This document shows, piece after piece, positions 16,360-23,103 of a stretch of 38,361 bases of DNA. The stretch is taken from assembly GCA_020054495.1 (NCBI GenBank), contig JAHWGK010000001.1, positions 83,048 to 121,408 of the forward strand, written 5' to 3'. This DNA is from Thermoplasmata archaeon. Its GTDB lineage: Archaea; Thermoplasmatota; E2; DHVEG-1. Each line of letters starts with the position of its first letter. The stretch's first letter is position 1. Position numbers and translations under genes: made by a program. The notes beneath the pieces were generated by a model. That model was not told the origin of the DNA and searched no databases. It saw only the letters and a list, made by a program, of their open reading frames with translations.

Positions 16360-16679
16360 CTTAATTTAACACCTGAAGATTTTATTTTTTCAATCATTTC
16401 AGGATTCCAGGTCCATACGATTCGCCCATCATCGTCTATCAAGATTTTTCCTGATTCTTCCAGATAATCGAGTATCATGCAAAAGGTCTGATACATTACT
16501 TTTTTTGGGAGAGCTTTCCAAAGCTCGGTTTTTTTTGGATAATCCATTTTTTGAATTGTATCTTCTACCATTAAAATTGTATCTAGTTGTGGATAGTGTA
16601 TTTTCTTTGTCATTTCGACAAACCTATTATATAAATTTATATAACTCTTATATTTAATATTTTTGGTTAAATTTGTCAT
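16356..16679 (-). CDS. Probable antitoxin partner of the RelE-like toxin
   Basis: 107 residues from ATG 16679 (an in-frame TTG three codons earlier is possible, and an internal ATG near 16611 would leave about 84). The sequence TELWKALPKKVMYQTFCMILDYLEESGKI followed by DDDGRIVWTWNPEMIEKI looks like a small winged-helix domain, seen in archaea next to RelE-type toxins. It should bind both toxin and its own promoter. Overlaps the toxin gene by 4 bp. Function inferred mainly from gene order and fold resemblance. Confidence 0.6.
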   Translation of the reverse strand: MTNLTKNIKYKSYINLYNRFVEMTKKIHYPQLDTILMVEDTIQKMDYPKKTELWKALPKKVMYQTFCMILDYLEESGKILIDDDGRIVWTWNPEMIEKIKSSGVKLR

Positions 16680-16721
16680 ATTTATCAAATTACATATTGT
16701 AAAATCATGTTTATATACTTC

Positions 16722-16990
16722 AAGTAGAGGTTATTGAAAGTATTATTTTTTAAAATATATATTAAACTCTAATCATAATTGATACTAGAGTTTTAAAATC
16801 CAATCATATTTTATGATAAGAGTCTAAGAAAATCTAATATGTATAGTGATTAGAGGCTAAGAGTCATGTCACATTTTATGATTAGAGTTTGTTAGATAAT
16901 TATCATACTTAGCAGGTTATAATCATAGCCTCAATCAAACATACATCAAAATACTATCAAACTCTAATCAAAACCTTGATTAGAGTTTAA
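16722..16990 (+). repeat. Composite repeat cluster filling the 380-bp gap before the second nitroreductase gene
   Basis: In order: a 52-bp module (GAGGTTATTGAAAGTATTAT... to AAACTCTAATCATAA, 16727-16778) nearly identical to one at 32999-33050; degenerate body fragments in both orientations (CTCTAATCATAA, ACTAGAG, TTTTATGATAAGAG); a good unit at 16841-16919 (GTATAGTGATTAGAG, ACATTTTATGATTAGAG, GTTAGATAATTATC, core TCATACTTAGCAGGTTAT); then an inverted pair AAACTCTAATCA (16959-16970) and TGATTAGAGTTT (16977-16988). No ORF is evident in the gap. Confidence 0.85.
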
Positions 16991-17013
16991 TATGTGATAT
17001 TATAATTTGACAG

Positions 17014-17058
17014 TTATATTTAAATTGTAGCCTGATATAACTATTTTGTTAAGGGAGG
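17014..17058 (+). promoter_or_regulatory. TATA box and Shine-Dalgarno of the second nitroreductase gene
   Basis: TTATATTTAA (17014-17023) lies about 45 bp before the ATG at 17069; GGGAGG (17053-17058) is spaced 10 nt from it. Same layout as at 7990. Confidence 0.5.
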
Positions 17059-17068
17059 TAAATAAAAA

Positions 17069-18724
17069 ATGAAGAAGATAATATTTAATTTTTTTATATG
17101 TACAATACTTATATTTGCTGCTGTTTTACCAGTAACAGGTCAAATACATAAAATAAACACCAAAGAGGTCAATGAAAACTTTAATTTTATTATGGACAAG
17201 TATCCTCTCCCACCTCCAATATCAATTGATATGGTGCTTGAAGAATCTATTTGCCGGAGGATGTCAGTAAGATCATATACTGGAGAAGCTGTTACTGATG
17301 AAGAATTATCCACAATTTTATGGGCTGCTTATGGTCTAACAGAAAATGGTAATCGCTCAATATTTAATCCAGATGGAACATATTCAACTATAATTTATGT
17401 GATTAGGAGTGAGGCTACATACAAGTATGTTCCTGAAGATCACTCCTTATCTCTATACAAAAGTGGGAACTATTTGAATATTGGTCAGTACGACAATGCT
17501 CCAGTCAAATTTGGTCTTGTCTGGGATATGAATACCGAATCAGATGAATTGATAGGAATGGCGGACATAGGAATGATAGGGCAGAGCATCTATTTTGATG
17601 CAAACGCTCTTGATTTAGGAACTGTTACGACTGGAATGTATGTTGATGAGCTTTTTCAACTTGGCATTCCTTCAAATGAAAAACCTGAAATAATCATGCC
17701 ACTTGGACACCCTTCTTCGCCTTATGATTTTACATATGATCCACTTCCAGCATCAAACTTACCTGCAGTTATAGATAATACTTTCAGTCTTGAAGATGCA
17801 ATTAATAATCGACAAATAATAGACATTTGGGATGACATTCCTCTATCACTGCTGGAGCAATCTCAATTAATTTGGAGCTCATATGGATATTCATATTTGT
17901 ATGATAATATAAATAACAAAAGACATCGGACGCTACCTAGTGCAATTGGTTATTATCCTTTCAAAATTTTTGCTGCAAACCATAGTGGTGTGTATCAGTA
18001 TTTGCCTAGTACTCATTCCATCACTGAAATCCTTCAAGGTGATCAACGTGAGGAGATAAAAAACTGTGTTGAATATAATAATATCATGATTGATACAGCA
18101 TCGTTTATTATTGTTCCATTTCTTGATACTAATATTGGAAGTTCTCAGTATCAAAGATTTTGGTATTATGAGAATGGCGCAATAATAAATAATGTTCTTC
18201 TAGAAGCAACTGCATTAAATCTACAAACGAATGTTATTTATGATATTTCTAATGAAGCAGGATTGCGTTCTGCATTAGGGATATCTTCGCAAACAAACCT
18301 TGTACCATTATCTGTTGTTCCAGTTGGTAATCCCTTTATCAGTCCAAATACCCCTCCCGAAAATCCTGATATTGATGGTACAACTAGTGGAAACGCAGGT
18401 ACATCTTACACATATACATTTAATTCAGTAGATCCGGATGATGACGATGTTTACTACTACATTGAGTGGGGGGATGGTATTACTGAAGATTGGGATGGCC
18501 CTCACGTTTCTGGGGTAGATGTAGATATTGCCCATACATATGAAAACCAAGGAACATTTACCATTGAAGCAAAAGCAAAAGATTCAAATAGTGCTGAGAG
18601 TGGTTGGTCAACATTACAAGTCACAATGCCTAGAAACAAAGCGTTAACTAATCCGCTGTTTTTGAGAGCTCTTGAACGATTCCCAAATACGTTTCCAGTT
18701 TTACGATATATCTTTAGATTGTAA
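17069..18724 (+). CDS. Secreted nitroreductase-like protein with PKD-type domain and shared C-terminal tail
   Basis: 551 residues. Signal peptide (about 1-25), then YPLPPPISIDMVLEESICRRMSVRSYTGEAVTDEELSTILWAAYGL, matching the protein at 7990 residue for residue at most conserved positions. A second nitroreductase-like half starts near 245 (SLEDAINNRQIIDIWDD..., QLIWSSYGYSYLY). Unlike its paralogue it continues with a PKD-type domain (about 428-525, DPDDDDVYYYIEWGDGI) and ends in a tail NPLFLRALERFPNTFPVLRY shared with the propeller protein at 33262. Probable exported or surface-held flavoprotein; substrate unknown, and FMN binding is assumed from the fold only. Confidence 0.78.
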   Translation: MKKIIFNFFICTILIFAAVLPVTGQIHKINTKEVNENFNFIMDKYPLPPPISIDMVLEESICRRMSVRSYTGEAVTDEELSTILWAAYGLTENGNRSIFNPDGTYSTIIYVIRSEATYKYVPEDHSLSLYKSGNYLNIGQYDNAPVKFGLVWDMNTESDELIGMADIGMIGQSIYFDANALDLGTVTTGMYVDELFQLGIPSNEKPEIIMPLGHPSSPYDFTYDPLPASNLPAVIDNTFSLEDAINNRQIIDIWDDIPLSLLEQSQLIWSSYGYSYLYDNINNKRHRTLPSAIGYYPFKIFAANHSGVYQYLPSTHSITEILQGDQREEIKNCVEYNNIMIDTASFIIVPFLDTNIGSSQYQRFWYYENGAIINNVLLEATALNLQTNVIYDISNEAGLRSALGISSQTNLVPLSVVPVGNPFISPNTPPENPDIDGTTSGNAGTSYTYTFNSVDPDDDDVYYYIEWGDGITEDWDGPHVSGVDVDIAHTYENQGTFTIEAKAKDSNSAESGWSTLQVTMPRNKALTNPLFLRALERFPNTFPVLRYIFRL

Positions 18725-18729
18725 TTAAT

Positions 18730-18812
18730 ATGCAATGATTATAGGTTTAGACTAGCATAAATGTTTTATGATTAGAGTTTGTTGGATATAATTATCATAT
18801 CTAGTAGGTTTT
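18730..18812 (+). repeat. Interspersed repeat (body plus right core)
   Basis: ATGCAATGATTATAGG, then ATGTTTTATGATTAGAG, GTTTGTTGGATATAATTATC and core ATCATATCTAGTAGGTTTT. It fills the gap between the nitroreductase stop and the stop codon (18817-18819) of the minus-strand membrane gene, starting 6 bp after the former. Confidence 0.88.
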
Positions 18813-18816
18813 GTAT

Positions 18817-19389
18817 CTAGGGTTCCTTTTTCATCTCATGGCATATCCACCATGTGGCTCCTATTGCAATGGGAATTCCGAATATGATTAAAATCCAGAT
18901 TATTACCCAAAGATAAGAATAAACAAGATAGTCAAATGACCAATCTGCAAAAGGCTTATCCCAATTTCCATCAAAGTATACCTTGATTACGAACGCGATA
19001 TTGATCAATAGCGATATTCCTCCGCCACCGTCTGTTGTCCGCGAATGTTTACCGAAAAGATGTCCGCGCCTATATTCTTTCCTTTCCTCATCAGGTAATT
19101 TTTTCCACCATAGCCGCCAAACTGCTACTACTGCTAAAATTACAGGGATTACGATGAAGAGAACTTCCCAGAAAATCATATGTATTAAAAAGGTCACGAG
19201 ATGTCCCATTGCCCATTGATCTAAAATCATAGGTACCAGACCAGTTAATTGAGCCTCTCCTACGAACCATAAAAAGACAAGAATTGCACCGATTACTGCC
19301 AAAATAGCTCCTACTACAAATAAAACAAGCATTTTCCAATGCTTTCTCAAGAATTTTTTCCAGATCTTCTCACTATTTTCCACCATCAT
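18817..19389 (-). CDS. Membrane protein of unknown function
   Basis: 190 residues with four predicted transmembrane segments (about 20-44, 60-90, 125-140 and 155-180). A basic loop (RLWWKKLPDEERKEYRRGHLFGKHSRTTDGGGG) lies between segments two and three, ending in a Gly run that precedes ISLLINIAFVIKVYF. The start is backed by GGGAGAGG just before ATGATG. I do not recognise the family. It stands alone between two repeat copies, in the opposite direction to its left neighbour. Confidence 0.7.
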   Translation of the reverse strand: MMVENSEKIWKKFLRKHWKMLVLFVVGAILAVIGAILVFLWFVGEAQLTGLVPMILDQWAMGHLVTFLIHMIFWEVLFIVIPVILAVVAVWRLWWKKLPDEERKEYRRGHLFGKHSRTTDGGGGISLLINIAFVIKVYFDGNWDKPFADWSFDYLVYSYLWVIIWILIIFGIPIAIGATWWICHEMKKEP

Positions 19390-19440
19390 AAATTTCCTCT
19401 CCCGTTTTACTATGAATAATGTTTTTGTTTATAAAGGTTT

Positions 19441-19521
19441 AATTTCATACCTAGCAGGTTTTTATTCTAGATGGATACAGTGATTAGAGGTTAAGAGTTG
19501 CATTATGTTTTATGATTAGAA
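19441..19521 (+). repeat. Interspersed repeat, left core plus body, truncated inside the second nonamer
   Basis: TTTCATACCTAGCAGGTTTTT, then GGATACAGTGATTAGAG, GTTAAGAGTTGCAT and TATGTTTTATGATTAGA. It breaks off where the toxin gene begins: the TAA of the minus-strand toxin (19516-19518) is read from the TTA inside TGATTAGA. The body is identical to the copy at 27.7 kb over more than 40 bp. Confidence 0.92.
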
Positions 19522-19773
19522 ATATCTCTTATAGATGTTTTTTCTATGGCTAATAGCAAGAACGTGAATTCTTTTCTTTGTTTTATCAATATCAGCAATT
19601 ACTCGATAACCGCCAACTCGTAATTTATATTCATCTCTTTTTGTTAATCTTTCGAAATAATGAAATGGTTTTTCTTTGGTTGATATTATTTTTTCAAAAA
19701 TTCTTTCTTTAATTTTATGTTCTAATTTTTCTAGAGATTCTATTGCTTTTTCATCAAATATCACTTCATACAT
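19516..19773 (-). CDS. relE: RelE-family toxin
   Basis: 85 residues, the usual size for RelE/ParE toxins: MYEVIFDEKAIESLEKLEHKIKERI... with FERLTKRDEYKLRVGGYRVIADID and a basic C-terminal ISHRKNIYKRYF. The K-L-R-V-G-x-Y-R-V-I strand pair and C-terminal H-R-x-x-x-Y-K residues fit ribosome-dependent mRNA interferases. Its ATG directly abuts the TAG of the antitoxin gene. Its stop codon lies inside a repeat copy, so the element marks the exact end of this unit. Confidence 0.9.
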   Translation of the reverse strand: MYEVIFDEKAIESLEKLEHKIKERIFEKIISTKEKPFHYFERLTKRDEYKLRVGGYRVIADIDKTKKRIHVLAISHRKNIYKRYF

Positions 19774-20016
19774 CTAAGCAAGGCCTAATCTTTTTTTAGC
19801 CTCTTCCTCAGTTAAGAAATGCCCTTGTTTTATTCTTTTTCTTGCTTGTTCTATTGCATGAATGGTTTCTCTGGAAAGTTCTGGATCTTTTTTTATTGAC
19901 TTTACTATGTATATGAGTTTTTTTAATACTTCATCATAGCTTTCATTTTTGTATTCTCTGAATTGATCGATTTCTGCTTTTGTATCTTTATGTATCTTTA
20001 TAGTTGTTGCATTCAT
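19774..20016 (-). CDS. Antitoxin of the RelE pair (RHH-like)
   Basis: 80 residues. TTIKIHKDTKAEIDQFREYKNESYDEVLKKLIYIVKSI has the strand-helix-helix pattern of a ribbon-helix-helix DNA-binding domain, and the C-terminal segment GHFLTEEEAKKRLGLA is a typical toxin-binding tail. It is the first gene of the pair; a long palindrome begins 2 bp upstream of its start codon, as expected for autorepression. Confidence 0.85.
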   Translation of the reverse strand: MNATTIKIHKDTKAEIDQFREYKNESYDEVLKKLIYIVKSIKKDPELSRETIHAIEQARKRIKQGHFLTEEEAKKRLGLA

Positions 20017-20017
20017 A

Positions 20018-20049
20018 ATACTATAGTATACTTATGTATACCGTAGTAT
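20018..20049. promoter_or_regulatory. Operator-like palindrome of the RelE toxin-antitoxin promoter
   Basis: ATACTATAGTATAC (20018-20031) and GTATACCGTAGTAT (20036-20049) are inverted with 12 of 14 positions paired around TTAT. The site begins 2 bp upstream of the antitoxin ATG and must overlap core promoter or leader, so binding of the antitoxin or complex would block transcription. Confidence 0.7.
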
Positions 20050-20130
20050 ATTAAACTTACTACGGACATTTTTTTATCATGTCAAAGAGACTATGAGTTA
20101 TTTATGGACGAATTGCTTTACAAGGACAGT

Positions 20131-20196
20131 TAGTAGGTTATTGAAAGTATTATCTTGTAGAATTTACTAGGAATAATTATCATACCTAGCAGGTTA
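20131..20196 (+). repeat. Interspersed repeat: partial 52-bp module plus core
   Basis: GTAGGTTATTGAAAGTATTAT reproduces the start of the module seen at 16727 and 32999; CTAGGAATAATTATC and core ATCATACCTAGCAGGTTAAC follow, with CTAGG/CCTAG as a short hairpin. A further core-like fragment, AATATTTAGCAGGTCTTA, lies at 20243-20260. These occupy most of the 293-bp gap between the antitoxin gene and the TIGR04076 gene. Confidence 0.75.
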
Positions 20197-20309
20197 ACTT
20201 TAACAGATATAAGCTACCTAAAACCTACAATTTCACTTTGTAATATTTAGCAGGTCTTAGAATTTATAAATTTATTTAAATTGGTTTTAATTAGACATAA
20301 AGCGATACA

Positions 20310-20564
20310 ATGAAAGTTAAAATTAGAGTTGTCTCTCAAAAAGGAATTTGTCATTTAAACCATAAACCTGGAGATGAAATTATAGTATCTGAGAGTGGTA
20401 TTGATGGGAAGATTTGTATTCATGCACTTTATAGTATACTTCCTAAAGCTTTTTCTTTAATGTATGGGGCAAAATTTTCTTGGATAAAAGAAGGTGAGAA
20501 TCCGAAACATGCTTGCCCAGATGGTGCTAATCCAGTGATATTCGAGTTAGAAAGAATTGAATGA
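20310..20564 (+). CDS. TIGR04076-family small protein
   Basis: 84 residues, the normal length. Conserved features: GICHLNHKPGDEIIV near the N terminus, ICIHALYSILPKAFSLMYGAKFSW in the middle and HACPDGANPVIFELERI at the end. The invariant Cys and His residues suggest metal or redox function, but no role is established. No strong ribosome-binding site is seen; the transcript may be leaderless. A repeat core follows its stop codon directly. Confidence 0.85.
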   Translation: MKVKIRVVSQKGICHLNHKPGDEIIVSESGIDGKICIHALYSILPKAFSLMYGAKFSWIKEGENPKHACPDGANPVIFELERIE

Positions 20565-20565
20565 A

Positions 20566-20605
20566 ATCGTCATGCCTAGCAGGTTTTTAAAGAAACAGCT
20601 GTTTC
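20566..20605 (+). repeat. Solo repeat core followed by a 14-bp palindrome
   Basis: GTCATGCCTAGCAGGTTTTT (20569-20588) is a core without body. GAAACAGCTGTTTC (20592-20605) is a perfect 14-bp palindrome next to it. TTTTTAAAGAAACA also follows the core copy at 15.7 kb, so this flank may belong to the element. The palindrome lies 26 bp before the ATG of the zinc-finger gene, where a regulator could block its promoter. Confidence 0.75.
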
Positions 20606-20630
20606 AAAATTGTAGATTCCAGGGGGGCAA

Positions 20631-20990
20631 ATGCGATATTATTGCAATGAATGTAAAAAGACCATCACAATGGAAGAATTTCAATACTCCATGAATAAAT
20701 TTAGAAAAGCCCTTTGTAAAGTTCATCAGCGTGATAAAAGAATAAGTGGACATACAAAAGGTTTGCAAGACCTAGTTAGAAAAAGACATAAAGATGAATT
20801 AAAAAAAGAAATACCAAACTTAAAAACCGTTAAGGATTGGATAAAAGCAGATCTTGAAACCTGGGATAAAGCCATAAAAAAAGAGGGTGATGACCAGTAT
20901 ATGATTAAAACTTCAGAAGAAGATACCAAACACAGTTATTCAAGACATATCAAGAATAAGGATGAATCTAAGACCCAACAAGGGGGGTAA
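20631..20990 (+). CDS. Zinc-finger-like protein of unknown function
   Basis: 119 residues. RYYCNECKKTITMEEFQYSMNKFRKALCKVHQ carries a C-x2-C and C-x2-H pair and resembles a small N-terminal zinc-binding module seen in various archaeal proteins. The rest is highly charged and helical, ending in a polar tail, with no recognised domain. GGGGGG (20622-20627) is a strong ribosome-binding site. A zinc-ribbon microprotein starts 18 bp after its stop and a RecB-like nuclease follows, so the three may form a small operon. Confidence 0.65.
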   Translation: MRYYCNECKKTITMEEFQYSMNKFRKALCKVHQRDKRISGHTKGLQDLVRKRHKDELKKEIPNLKTVKDWIKADLETWDKAIKKEGDDQYMIKTSEEDTKHSYSRHIKNKDESKTQQGG

Positions 20991-21008
20991 AATCGGCGGC
21001 GGAAGAAA

Positions 21009-21122
21009 ATGAGCGGAATTTGTAAAATCTGTGGTGTTAACGAAACTGATAATCCTGATGGTATTTGTGATGATTGTAAGTTTTCAATAATTAGTAGTGA
21101 TGATATTCCGCCTAATTTTTAA
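21009..21122 (+). CDS. 37-residue zinc-ribbon microprotein
   Basis: MSGICKICGVNETDNPDGICDDCKF... has two C-x2-C pairs 12 residues apart, a complete minimal zinc ribbon, followed by an acidic tail ending IPPNF. Preceded by a GGCGGCGGAAG stretch usable as ribosome-binding site. It sits between the zinc-finger gene and the nuclease gene with gaps of 18 and 41 bp. The paired knuckles make it more credible than a chance ORF. Confidence 0.65.
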   Translation: MSGICKICGVNETDNPDGICDDCKFSIISSDDIPPNF

Positions 21123-21163
21123 TTTTCAATATTGTTAAATCACGGTAACTTATTCTCTTTTTA

Positions 21164-22372
21164 ATGGTTGTGTATTCTCATTCCCGTCTGAGTTGTTATG
21201 AACAATGTCCACAGAAGTATAAATTAAAGTATCTTGATAAAGTAGAAACTGAAGTTGAAGAAAGCATTGAAGCATATCTTGGAAGTAGAGTTCATGAAAC
21301 CTTGGAGAAGTTATATCGAGATCTAGGCTATCAAAAGGCTGATACTCTAGATGAACTCCTTGATTTTTTTCGTAGTGAATGGAAGAAGAATTGGGATGAT
21401 TCTATCATTATCGTAAAAGAAGAGTATGGTCCCGAAAATTACCTTAAGATGGGTGAGAGATTTATTACTGATTACTACAATAAGTATAAACCATTTGATC
21501 AGGGAAGAACTATTGCGCTTGAGGAGCGCGTTCTTATTACTCTTGATGATGCTGGTGATTACAAACTGCAAGGGTATATTGATAGGGTAATGGAATCTGA
21601 AGAGGGATATTATGAAGTTCATGATTATAAGACAAATTCTCGGTTGCCTCTTCCTGATTATTTAGATAATGATCGTCAGCTTGCTTTGTATGCTATTGGT
21701 ATAAAGAAACGGTATCCTGATGTAAAAGATGTAAAGTTGGTGTGGCATTTCCTTGCATTTGACAAAGAGATCGATTCTACCAGAACTGATAAAGAGCTTG
21801 AAGCATTAAAGAAAGATGTTATCACGCTTATTGAAAAAATTGAAGGTGAGGAAAAGTTTGAAGCGAATCCGTCACTTCTTTGTGATTGGTGTGAATTTAA
21901 ACCAATTTGTCGGCAGTGGTCACATCTTTACATGATAAAAGAGAAACCTGAGAATGAATATATGAGTGATCCTGGAGTTAAACTTGTTGATCGGTATGTT
22001 GAGTTGACACAAAAAAAGAAACAGGTTACACTTGATCTGTATGCCGAACTTGAAAAAGTGGAAGAAGCGCTCATCAATTTTGCAGAAAAAGAAGGCGTTG
22101 ATGTTGTTTTTGGTTCTAAAAACAAGGTGAAAATCAAGGAAACAGAGCAGAATAAGTTTCCAGCTAAGCATAGTAAAGAACGTGAAAGGCTTGTTCAATT
22201 GCTGAAAGATCGTGGTAGATGGAATGATGTAGTGCAGCTTGATACGGCTGCATTAAATAAAATCATTCAGGAAAAACAATGGGATAATGAACTGTTAGAG
22301 ATATTGAAGGAATATGTTAAACTAGAGCGATCTAAACGTTTGTATCTCAGTAAGATTAAAAATGATAGTTGA
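21164..22372 (+). CDS. PD-(D/E)XK nuclease, RecB/AddB/Cas4-like with probable Fe-S cluster
   Basis: 402 residues. Motifs in order: SRLSCYEQCPQKYKLKYLDKV with Cys15, GSRVHETLEKL with His44, LQGYIDRVMESEEGYYEVHDYKTNS (catalytic Asp and D-x-K), DNDRQLALYAIG (motif with Gln/Tyr), and a C-terminal CDWCEFKPICRQW. Cys15 plus the three late Cys form the 1+3 arrangement that holds a 4Fe-4S cluster in AddB, Cas4 and related exonucleases. After it comes a helical region of about 130 residues (VDRYVELTQKKKQVTL...) typical of stand-alone archaeal members. Role inferred: DNA end processing. No helicase or cas gene is adjacent. Confidence 0.88.
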   Translation: MVVYSHSRLSCYEQCPQKYKLKYLDKVETEVEESIEAYLGSRVHETLEKLYRDLGYQKADTLDELLDFFRSEWKKNWDDSIIIVKEEYGPENYLKMGERFITDYYNKYKPFDQGRTIALEERVLITLDDAGDYKLQGYIDRVMESEEGYYEVHDYKTNSRLPLPDYLDNDRQLALYAIGIKKRYPDVKDVKLVWHFLAFDKEIDSTRTDKELEALKKDVITLIEKIEGEEKFEANPSLLCDWCEFKPICRQWSHLYMIKEKPENEYMSDPGVKLVDRYVELTQKKKQVTLDLYAELEKVEEALINFAEKEGVDVVFGSKNKVKIKETEQNKFPAKHSKERERLVQLLKDRGRWNDVVQLDTAALNKIIQEKQWDNELLEILKEYVKLERSKRLYLSKIKNDS

Positions 22373-22587
22373 TATTCTTTGATAACTGGCGAGGAGATTC
22401 CTATTAAAATTGAATTAAACTTTTTAGAAAATATTTTTCACAATTGTTCTGAATTAAAGATTAAAAATTTTGTTAATCAAGGTTTATTCTTGAAATCTAT
22501 AGGATATAATCTGTCAAATATTGAGATTAGAACATATCCCTTGATGAATATCAGCAAATAATTTTTCAACAGTTAAATCTCTTTAAA

Positions 22588-22640
22588 GCAAATATTTTAT
22601 GATAGTTGTGAGGTTTTGCTCAAATGCCTAACCGGTTTTG
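22588..22640 (+). repeat. Degenerate repeat copy
   Basis: AAATATTTTATGATAGTTG resembles the body block and AAATGCCTAACCGGTTTTG differs from the core at 20.57 kb at only two of 16 positions. Orientation is the same as all other copies. It lies downstream of the nuclease gene. Confidence 0.5.
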
Positions 22641-22719
22641 ATTCATTTAACTTGCAATTTTGAAAAAAAAGACTAATAAAAAAGTTTAGAAAAATTACAA
22701 ACTTCCATTTACTTCCATC

Positions 22720-22956
22720 CTATTCTTTAATAAGTGGAACTTTTCTCCAAACATTGTTAGAAATTTCATGCTCCCATGTAGTACTGCAATTCAAACAATT
22801 ATAAATTTCTAATATGCTATAACCTTCATCAGTTTTATCTTCTTGCTCTTTTGATACTATAATCTCTGATTTATCAATAGGTTTTTTTACTGTTTTTATA
22901 AAATCCATAGGTCGGCCACAATTAGGACAAAGTTTCTCTTTTTTTGTATCCTTCAA
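22720..22956 (-). CDS. Small zinc-ribbon protein
   Basis: 78 residues from a TTG at 22956, chosen because GGAGG lies 6 nt upstream of it; an in-frame ATG 11 codons earlier would put that ribosome-binding site inside the gene. CPNCGRPMDF at the N terminus and YNCLNCSTTWEHEI in the second half form a zinc ribbon interrupted by a polar loop. Downstream residues (NNVWRKVPLIKE) end the protein. No specific role known. Confidence 0.65.
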   Translation of the reverse strand: MKDTKKEKLCPNCGRPMDFIKTVKKPIDKSEIIVSKEQEDKTDEGYSILEIYNCLNCSTTWEHEISNNVWRKVPLIKE

Positions 22957-23103
22957 ATTCTTCCTCCAACATATTAAATAATTATACAATTAATAAATTT
23001 ATTTGTTAAATTTTGTTACAATAAATAATCAAGGTTTCACAATTACAATAATAACTAATAATTTTATAAAATTATTTATAATCAATAATTATATATTAAT
23101 ATA

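Noticed and set aside
16841-16925. Repeat units as canonical integron attC sites
   Set aside because: The heptamer GTTAGAT fits GTTRRRY in several copies, but others read GTCAGAT, the required RYYYAAC partner at the far end is missing, and no integron integrase is seen. The cassette idea is kept only as an analogy.
21347-21622. Minus-strand ORFs inside the nuclease, kinase and other genes
   Set aside because: They run opposite to strongly supported coding sequences, lack ribosome-binding sites and encode low-complexity Ser/Phe/Ile-rich peptides typical of antisense frames.
22379-22561. 60-codon ORF after the RecB-like nuclease gene
   Set aside because: It begins only with a TTG lacking a properly spaced ribosome-binding site, shows no recognisable motif, and lies in AT-rich sequence where an ORF of this size is expected by chance.
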